Shown here: piece by piece, positions 1 to 6,519 of the stretch
Position numbering within the stretch: the stretch's first letter is position 1
Layout of the letters: the number at the start of each line of letters is the position of its first letter
Origin: Paludibacteraceae bacterium
GTDB taxonomy: Bacteria; Bacteroidota; Bacteroidia; Bacteroidales; Paludibacteraceae
Assembly: GCA_017402895.1 (NCBI GenBank)
Contig: JAFPLG010000087.1
Location: 1-13,860 of the forward strand
DNA length: 13,860 nucleotides
Direction of reading: 5' to 3'
Notes under the pieces: model-generated
Databases searched by the model: none
What the model was told of the DNA's origin: nothing
Seen by the model: only the letters and a program-made list of their open reading frames with translations
Program-made: the position numbers and the translations under genes

Positions 1-2697
1 ACGCCATGGACACTGCCAAGCAATACGGCACTTTGCGTCGGCCCGAAGATTGACTACGTGGCTGTAAGAAAGCCGTCAGTATTCAGCGATCAGCATTCAG
101 AGGTTGTCATTCTGGCGGAAGCGCGTCTGGATGCGTACAAGAAAGAGTTGTGCGGCACGGACGAAGAGGGCAACGTACGCGAACCGGAAATCGTATGGCG
201 CGGCAAGGGAACCGACCTGGTAGGATTGGAGTATGAACCGCTCTTCCCGTGGGTGAAGTTGGAGAACGCATGGCGCGTTATCCCGGGTGACTACGTGACG
301 ACGGAAGACGGTACGGGTATCGTACATATCGCGCCTACCTTCGGTGCGGACGATAAGAAAGTGGCAGACGCTGCCGGTGTGCCGGGACTGTACATGCAGA
401 CCAAGAACAATGGTCCGCGTCCGATGGTGGACTTCACCGGTAAATACTGGAAAGTGGAAGACCTGGACGAAGCATGGTATAAAGCAAATGTCAACGACGA
501 ATTATATAGTAAGTACGCCGGCCGATGGGTGAAGAATGCCTACGACCCGCAGTTCACTGTGGATGGCAAGTACGACGAAGCCGCTGCCCAGAAGGCTGAG
601 ACGCTGGACCTGCACCTATGCCTGGAGATGAAACAGGACGGCCGACTGCTGCGCACCGAAAAACATGTGCACTCGTACCCACACTGCTGGCGCACCGACA
701 AGCCGGTACTCTACTATCCGCTGGACAGCTGGTTCATCCAGTCGACCAAGGCTCGTGAGGATATGATTCGTCTGAATCAGACCATCAACTGGCAACCCGA
801 ATCCACCGGTACAGGACGTTTTGGTCAGTGGCTCAACAACCTCAACGACTGGAACCTGAGTCGCTCGCGTTATTGGGGCACACCGCTGCCAATCTGGCGC
901 ACTGAGGACGGACAAGAGGAGATCTGTATCGGCAGCATCAAAGAGCTATTCGAGGAGATAGACAAATCCATCAAGGCCGGACTGATGACCGAGAACCCGT
1001 GGCCGAAACACGTGGTAGGCGACTACAGCAAGGAGAACTACGACCCAAGCGTCATCGACCTGCACCGTCCGTACGTGGATAATATCATACTGGTTTCGCC
1101 GAGCGGCAAGCCGATGCGTAGGGAACTGGACCTGATCGATGTTTGGTTCGACTCGGGCGCTATGCCGTATGCGCAAAACCACTATCCGTTCGAGAACCAA
1201 GACCTGCCCCGCACAGCCGACTTTATCTCGGAGGGCGTGGACCAGACCCGCGGATGGTTCTTTACGCTCCATGCCATCCATACGATGATCGAAGGCACCG
1301 TGGCATACAAAAATGTCATCTCCAACGGACTCGTGCTCGACAAGAACGGCAATAAGATGAGTAAACGTTTGGGCAATGCCGTAGATCCTTTCGGCGCGAT
1401 GGACCAATATGGTCCGGATGCCGTACGCTGGTATATGCTCACGAACAGCAGTCCGTGGGAGAACCTGAAATTCGATACGGAAGGTGTGGATGAGGTGCGT
1501 CGTAAGTTCTTCGGCACACTGTATAACACCTACGGATTCTTTGCGCTGTACGCGAATGTGGATAATTGGCCCGGTTTAGAACCGGAGCAAGCCAGCCATG
1601 CGGCGTACTCCGAAATTGATAAGTGGATACTTTCCAAACTGAACTCCCTTGTCAAGGAGGTGACGGAGGCTTATGAGGCATACGAACCCACCAAGGCCGG
1701 ACGTGCTATTTCGGACTTTGTGTAGGACGACCTGAGCAACTGGTATGTTCGATTGAACCGCAAACGTTTCTGGGGCGGCGAGATGACGCCCGACAAAGAG
1801 GCAGCCTACGAGACGTTGTATCAGTGCCTGAAGACCATCGCCCAACTGATGGCTCCGAATGCGCCGTTCTTCGGCGACCGCCTCTATCGTGACTTGGTAG
1901 GCGAGACCGTTCACCTGAGCGAGTGGCCCAAGGCCGACGAAGCGCTGATTGATAAGAATCTGGAGCGTCAGATGTACCTGGCACAACAGGCTACGAGCAC
2001 CATCCTCAGCTTGCGTAAGCGCGCCGAAAAGAACGTGCGTCAACCGCTGCAGAAGGCCGTCATCCCGACGCCAGACCTAGAGACGGCAGAGGCCCTGAAG
2101 CACGTGGAGGAACTGATTCGCAGCGAGGTGAACGTCAAGGAACTGGTGATCGTTCCGGCCGAGAAATCGGAGATTCGACTGGTGAAGAAAATCAAGCCTC
2201 AGTTTAAGGTGCTGGGCAAGAAAGTTGGTGCCCAGATGAAAGCTGTGGCTGCGGAGATCAACGCGATGACGCAAGATCAGATCGCCCAAATGGAAGCCGA
2301 GGGTACGTACACCCTACACGATACACCCTACACCCTTGTTGCCGAGGACGTAGAGATACTGACGGAAGACATGCCGGGTTGGCTTGTAGCGAACAACGGC
2401 ATACTGACTGTCGCGCTGGATATCGAACTGACCGACGAACTAATCGAAGAGGGTGTGGCTCGCGAACTGGTGAACCGTATTCAAAACCTCCGCAAGTCCT
2501 CCGGACTGGAGATAACCGACCGTATCCGCGTGGAGATCGAAGACCAAGAGACGATTCACAACGCCGTGCTCCACTGCCAGGAGTATATCGCCGCACAGGT
2601 GCTGGCTACGGATATTAGGCTAATGGCGAATGGTGAATGGCCAACGGCTATTGACATCAACGGACAGAACGTAAACATCAAAATAGAAAAAGCATAA
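1..2697 (+). CDS. ileS: Isoleucyl-tRNA synthetase, 5' partial, interrupted by an in-frame TAG
   Basis: Charges tRNA-Ile with isoleucine in the cytosol. The frame is open from base 1, so the gene begins left of the window; the HIGH region is missing. The visible part opens in the CP1 editing domain (TPWTLPSNTA, then GTGIVHIAPTFGADD with the editing-site aspartate), continues through the catalytic core (NLSRSRYWGTPLPIW, DVWFDSGAMPYAQ) and the KMSKR loop at 1354-1368, then the anticodon-binding domain (LSNWYVRLNRKRFWGG). The C-terminus has no cysteine zinc site, which fits the type 2 (eukaryote-like) IleRS of Bacteroidota, a class often little affected by mupirocin (family knowledge). A TAG at 1723-1725 falls between ISDFV and DDLSNWYVR, where I recall asparagine in Bacteroides; the same frame then runs on with full family similarity to a TAA at 2695-2697. 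Three 7-bp-period arrays lie in the gene. Either a nonsense mutation, a sequence error or readthrough; identity is near certain, functionality is not. Confidence 0.93.
74..101 (+). repeat. Degenerate 7-bp tandem array, unit NNTCAGN, four copies, inside ileS
   Basis: Four successive 7-mers share TCAG at the same phase: CGTCAGT at 74, ATTCAGC at 81, GATCAGC at 88, ATTCAGA at 95. It encodes roughly PSVFSDQHSE, in the editing-domain loop after KIDYVAVRK. As I recall, Bacteroides IleRS has a stretch like YNAYTGEKMT here, of nearly the same length and unrelated sequence. The units are degenerate, so taken alone chance is possible. Confidence 0.55.
1723..1725 (+). other. In-frame amber (TAG) codon inside ileS
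   Basis: The codon splits the gene just after the KMSKR-bearing core and before the anticodon-binding domain. The 323 codons after it are open, in the same frame, and read as conserved IleRS, so there is no frameshift. A single C-to-T change from CAG (Gln), or one substitution from AAG, GAG or TAC/TAT, would create it. The other gene ends seen in the window use TAA (seven, counting the true ileS end) or TGA (one); none uses TAG. Confidence 0.9.
2308..2335 (+). repeat. 7-bp tandem array, unit TACACCC, four copies, inside ileS
   Basis: Units start at 2308, 2315, 2322 and 2329. Three are exactly TACACCC and the second is TACACGA. Because three units make 21 bases, the peptide repeats every seven residues (TYTLHDT then PYTL). 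It lies in the C-terminal domain between a conserved lysine-rich segment and the EDVEILTEDMPGWLVAN block. Confidence 0.8.
2621..2648 (+). repeat. 7-bp tandem array, unit GAATGGC, four copies, near the ileS 3' end
   Basis: Units start at 2621 (TAATGGC), 2628 (GAATGGT), 2635 (GAATGGC) and 2642 (CAACGGC). A fifth, weaker unit, ATTAGGC, precedes them at 2614. They encode about LMANGEWPTA in the last 30 residues of IleRS, a poorly conserved part of the protein. Confidence 0.75.
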
Positions 2698-3159
2698 ATG
2701 AATTTCAAATTTAAAATTCCAAATTTCAAATTCCTATGTCTTGTTCTGCTAGGCATGGTGATGACGAGTTGTTTCAACAACCAGCCGACCTTCTATCTAA
2801 AGGACCTGCAGGGTCTATGGCAAGAGAACAACACCGAACATTATGTGCGCTTCACCACCGAGCAATCCGACGAGGCGGGTTACCTCTACGGCCGCGAGTG
2901 GGATGAGTCGGAAGATATCTACGAGCAGGACCTGCTGGACTACCTGAGCAAGTACGGTATCCACGGTAACGGATGGTTTAAGTACCTCTTCGAGACCGAC
3001 AACCAAAAGCTGACCGAGATCCATCTCATGGACAACGGCGGTGCGGAGATACCGAAGATATACGTGGTGACCAAGTTGACGAGCACCACATTGGAGTACT
3101 ACGAGAAAGACCACAAGGCCATCTCGTTCAGCTTCCAGAAAATGGTGGAAAAACAGTAA
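2698..3159 (+). CDS. Small lipoprotein of unknown function, possibly lipocalin-like
   Basis: A 153-residue secreted lipoprotein. Residues 1-25 form a signal peptide: a basic start (Lys4, Lys6, Lys11), a hydrophobic run FLCLVLLGMVM and a lipobox MTSC with Cys25 as the lipidation site. The mature part begins with asparagine-rich FNNQ, then LQGLWQENN and alternating strand-like stretches such as HYVRFTTEQ, IYVVTKLTS and TTLEYYEKD. This recalls the small lipocalin-like lipoproteins of Bacteroidota (a GLW motif followed by beta strands), but I do not recognise the family with certainty. The ATG follows the ileS TAA with no gap, so translation is probably coupled. The next in-frame ATG (residue 20) would destroy the signal peptide, so this start is required. 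Codons 2-13 consist of an A/T-rich 7-bp array, making the signal peptide's basic region a repeat product. Confidence 0.8.
   Translation: MNFKFKIPNFKFLCLVLLGMVMTSCFNNQPTFYLKDLQGLWQENNTEHYVRFTTEQSDEAGYLYGREWDESEDIYEQDLLDYLSKYGIHGNGWFKYLFETDNQKLTEIHLMDNGGAEIPKIYVVTKLTSTTLEYYEKDHKAISFSFQKMVEKQ
2701..2735 (+). repeat. 7-bp tandem array, unit AATTTCA, five copies, at the lipoprotein start
   Basis: Units start at 2701, 2708, 2715, 2722 and 2729. Two are AATTTCA exactly; the others are AATTTAA, AATTCCA and AATTCCT. The array begins on the base after the start codon and encodes NFKFKIPNFKFL, which shows the expected seven-residue period. It is much richer in A+T than its surroundings. Confidence 0.85.
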
Positions 3160-3172
3160 GCCCAATACGCAA

Positions 3173-6100
3173 ATGAAACTCTTTTGGAAAATACTGAAGA
3201 TCAGCGCTATCACTCTGGCGAGTCTGGTAGCGGCGGTTATACTGGTCATCGGTATAGCCGTTTGGATCGTGTTCACCCCGGAACAGGTGACACCTATTGC
3301 TCGCAACTTTGCGGACGAGTACGTGACGGCTCCTCATGAGTTGGGCGAGGTGGAACTGACGTTCTTCTCTACCTTCCCCTATTTTGGCCTGCACGTGGAC
3401 GGACTGCATATCCTCAACCCGATGGAGGGGGCCCAGAGCGATACGCTGCTGGCAGCCAAGGAAGTGGAGGCCACGATCGACATTATGGCATTTTTGAACA
3501 ACCGGAAACTGGATATCGGACGACTGACGCTGCGTGATATCCAAGCAAACGTGTTCATCAACGAAGAGGGCCGTGCCAACTGGGAGGTATTCAAACTGCC
3601 GCCCGACACCGCCGCCGAAGACACCTCTGCTTTCCGATTGCCCTTCGATGAGATACGCGTGGACAATGCTATGATGGCCAGCAACCGCTTGAGTTTCATC
3701 GACCGGAAAGACAGTATCGATGCCTCGATCCAGGGTTTTGCCTTCGATGCTGAGATCAATAGCTGGGATGATATCCATCTGAAACTGAAGACCCTGGCCG
3801 CCAATGCCCGCATCAAGGAGACGACGTATGCCACCGATGCCGAGATCGCTATCGACGCCCCGGCTGCGGTGCATCTGGATAGCATGCATTTTGCGGTGCA
3901 TGAAGCCACGGTGCAGGTCAACGACCTAAAATTGGGACTGGACGGCTGGATTACGATACAGGACGACATCCGCATGGACCTGACGGCCGAGGCACGGAAA
4001 TGGGACATCGGTTCGCTCCTGGCCGTAGTGCCGAAGAGTTATCGCGACATGCTCAACGACATAGAGGCTGAAGGACGGATCAGTCTGGAAGCAAAAGCCA
4101 AAGGCGTGTACAACGACTCGACGCTGCCCGTCATGGATGCCCACCTGATGATAGAGGATGTAGAGGCTCAGTATAAACCGCTGCCTTTCGTAATGAAGAA
4201 TGTCCAAGCCGAGGTGACCGCCCATTTGGATATGAACGACTCGCTCTCGTCAGCCGACCTGAGTCTGGAGGCCGACACCAAGAAGAGCCACATGAAGTTG
4301 GTGGGCAAGGGCACGGAACTGCTGACCGATGCGCTGATCGACGCGACGGCAACGGTGGATGCCAACCTGCCTGACTTTGCCTACTTCATGCCCAAAAACT
4401 TGAAACTGACCGGCCGGACGAAAGGCGACCTGAAGGTGAATGCCCGTCTGTCGGAACTCAAGACCATGACGCTTCGCAAGGGTACGATACGCGGCGATCT
4501 GAACCTGAGCAAATTGACGATGGAGCAGAACAACCTGCAAGCCCAGTTGCCAAGCGGCAAACTGTCGGTTCGTATGCCGAATACGAAACCTTCGGCACCG
4601 GCATATCGTTGGTTGGGACTGGATTTGCAAGCCAGCGAACTGCGTGCTAAGCTCTCGGATATGAAAGCCCAATTGGACAAACCTGTCGTTCGCGTAGAGA
4701 CCAACAACCTGATGAAGGGTAATACGATAGATGCTAATCTTGGACTGAATGCGCAGATGCTCACCGCTACGTCGGATAGCATGGACGTTCGGGGTCAGCA
4801 ACCGCGACTGGCGGCCAAGATGAACTACAACACCAAGCAGGATGCTTTGCCGGCCATTGATGCCACGCTCAACATGGGCGGACTGGATGCCCAGTATACG
4901 GATATAAAGGCTGCATTGAAGCAGACCAAACTGGTGGCATCGCTGCGCGACGACAAGCAGAATCGTGACGTGATGCACCTGACGGCCGACTTGCAGACGC
5001 CGGACCTGAACGTCGTGAAGGGCGACAGCATGAAGGTGCACATGACCGCTCCGAAAATGGCGGCCACGATGCTGTACAATAGCCAGGACACGACCACGTT
5101 GCCCACGATAGATGCGACGGTTGATTTCGCAGACATGGACGGTGCGTTCTCTGACATCACCGCTAATCTCAAGAAATCGAAACTAACGGCCGGCATACGC
5201 AGCGAGAAGAACCGCAAAGCGGAACCGCAGTTGACGGCTACACTCAACTCGTCGGCTCTGCGTGTAGCAATGGGCGAGACGGTGAAAGCGAACACCCAGA
5301 CTATCTCGCTGGACGCGAAGGCACACTACAACCCGAAAGCCAAGAAGAACGTGCTGCTCCAGTGGAATCCGAAGTTGCGGGTCAACCTGGTGCAAGGCGA
5401 GGCCGAACTGGCTATGCTGAACATGCCGATAGTCATACCGGCTATCGACTTCTCGTATTCGAACCAGCTCTTCCAGATCAATCGCTCACAGGTGCAGTTG
5501 GGTAGTTCGGACTTTGCGTTGTCGGGTCAGGTGACCGATATCGGTCCGTGGTTGCGTGGCGAAGGTGTTCTGAAGGGAGACCTCAACTTCGAGAGCGACT
5601 ACACCGATGTGAACGAACTGATGGCGATGTTCTCGGCCGAAGAGGGTAGCGAAGAGCAGAGTAGCGAACCGCAACCCAAAACGGAGAAGAAGGCTACGGA
5701 GCATGAAGGCCCGTTCCTGGTGCCTACCGACCTGGATCTGGCGCTCAATACCCGTATCGGCACGGCCGATGTGTTCACCGAGCAGATATACAACGTGAAG
5801 GGTAAGGTCTATGTGCGCAACGGTATCCTAGCGCTGGAGGAAATGGGATTTGTATGCAATGCCGCCCGTCTGCAGCTGACGGCTATGTACCGCACGCCAA
5901 GAAAGAATCACCTCTATCTGGGACTGGACTATCATATGCTCGACGTAGATATTGATACGTTGATCGACATGATTCCGACAGTCAAGGAGATGGTGCCGAT
6001 GCTCAGTTCGTTCAAGGGCAATGCCGAGTTCCACCTGGCTGCTGAGACCTACCTGAACCAGAACTACGAACCGAAGATGTCGACCCTACGCGGCGCGGCA

Positions 6101-6514
6101 TCGCTGTTTGCCAAGGACCTGGTGGTGATGGACAGCGAGACCTTCACAAAGATTGCCAAACTGCTGCGGTTCAACAAGAAGACCGAGAACAAGGTGGATA
6201 GTATCTCAGCGGAACTGACCGTCTATAAGAACGAGATCGACGTCTATCCGTTCTGTGTGCAGATGGACAACTACATGGTAGCCCTCGGCGGAAGGCATAA
6301 TACCAACATGACCTTCGACTACGATATCAACGTGCTGAGTCCGATATACCTGGGCGTGAACGTAAGTGGCAACATAGATAACCTGAAGATCAAGTTGGCC
6401 AACTGTAAGTTTGCCAAAGATTTCAAGCCGCTCTTCCATCGCAAGGTGGATACCGAGTCGGCCGACCTACGGCGCAGGATACGCGAATCGATGCAAAAGA
6501 ATGTTAAAATATAA
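3173..6514 (+). CDS. AsmA-family envelope protein with ~85-residue internal repeats
   Basis: A 1113-residue protein anchored by one N-terminal transmembrane segment (about residues 8-34) with the rest facing the periplasm. The start resembles AsmA (FPYFGLHVDGLHI, then a LDIGRLTLRD and GRANWEVF region), and the last ~130 residues resemble the AsmA C-terminal part (MDNYMVALGGRHN, YDINVLSPIYLGVNVSGN). AsmA-like proteins such as YhdP and TamB are thought to form long beta grooves that carry lipids between membranes; that role is inferred here. Units of about 85 residues start near 459, 544, 629 and 713; the middle two share LPAIDAT/LPTIDAT, a D-I-K/T-A-L stretch and a basic segment. A charged linker rich in Glu and Ser spans about 822-845. 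The ATG lies 13 nt after the lipoprotein stop and only 5 nt separate its TAA from the peptidase gene. Confidence 0.85.
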   Translation: MKLFWKILKISAITLASLVAAVILVIGIAVWIVFTPEQVTPIARNFADEYVTAPHELGEVELTFFSTFPYFGLHVDGLHILNPMEGAQSDTLLAAKEVEATIDIMAFLNNRKLDIGRLTLRDIQANVFINEEGRANWEVFKLPPDTAAEDTSAFRLPFDEIRVDNAMMASNRLSFIDRKDSIDASIQGFAFDAEINSWDDIHLKLKTLAANARIKETTYATDAEIAIDAPAAVHLDSMHFAVHEATVQVNDLKLGLDGWITIQDDIRMDLTAEARKWDIGSLLAVVPKSYRDMLNDIEAEGRISLEAKAKGVYNDSTLPVMDAHLMIEDVEAQYKPLPFVMKNVQAEVTAHLDMNDSLSSADLSLEADTKKSHMKLVGKGTELLTDALIDATATVDANLPDFAYFMPKNLKLTGRTKGDLKVNARLSELKTMTLRKGTIRGDLNLSKLTMEQNNLQAQLPSGKLSVRMPNTKPSAPAYRWLGLDLQASELRAKLSDMKAQLDKPVVRVETNNLMKGNTIDANLGLNAQMLTATSDSMDVRGQQPRLAAKMNYNTKQDALPAIDATLNMGGLDAQYTDIKAALKQTKLVASLRDDKQNRDVMHLTADLQTPDLNVVKGDSMKVHMTAPKMAATMLYNSQDTTTLPTIDATVDFADMDGAFSDITANLKKSKLTAGIRSEKNRKAEPQLTATLNSSALRVAMGETVKANTQTISLDAKAHYNPKAKKNVLLQWNPKLRVNLVQGEAELAMLNMPIVIPAIDFSYSNQLFQINRSQVQLGSSDFALSGQVTDIGPWLRGEGVLKGDLNFESDYTDVNELMAMFSAEEGSEEQSSEPQPKTEKKATEHEGPFLVPTDLDLALNTRIGTADVFTEQIYNVKGKVYVRNGILALEEMGFVCNAARLQLTAMYRTPRKNHLYLGLDYHMLDVDIDTLIDMIPTVKEMVPMLSSFKGNAEFHLAAETYLNQNYEPKMSTLRGAASLFAKDLVVMDSETFTKIAKLLRFNKKTENKVDSISAELTVYKNEIDVYPFCVQMDNYMVALGGRHNTNMTFDYDINVLSPIYLGVNVSGNIDNLKIKLANCKFAKDFKPLFHRKVDTESADLRRRIRESMQKNVKI

Positions 6515-6519
6515 CCATT

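Noticed and set aside
1723..1725. General reassignment of TAG to an amino acid
   Set aside because: Only one in-frame TAG occurs in roughly 12 kb of coding sequence; a reassigned codon in normal use should appear in several genes. Kept only as a remote option.
1753..2697. ileS 3' part as a separate 314-aa gene starting at TTG 1753
   Set aside because: The sequence before the TTG (DDLSNWYVR) is conserved IleRS in the same frame, so this is the rest of ileS after the TAG and not an independent gene with its own start.
4250..5041. 263-codon minus-strand frame inside the AsmA-like gene
   Set aside because: A shadow of a long, continuous plus-strand gene; rich in His, Gln and Arg as expected from reading that gene backwards.
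5646..5667. Repeated GTAGCGA in the AsmA-like gene
   Set aside because: The two copies are 15 bp apart and simply encode a Gly/Ser-Glu-rich linker; no 7-bp period.
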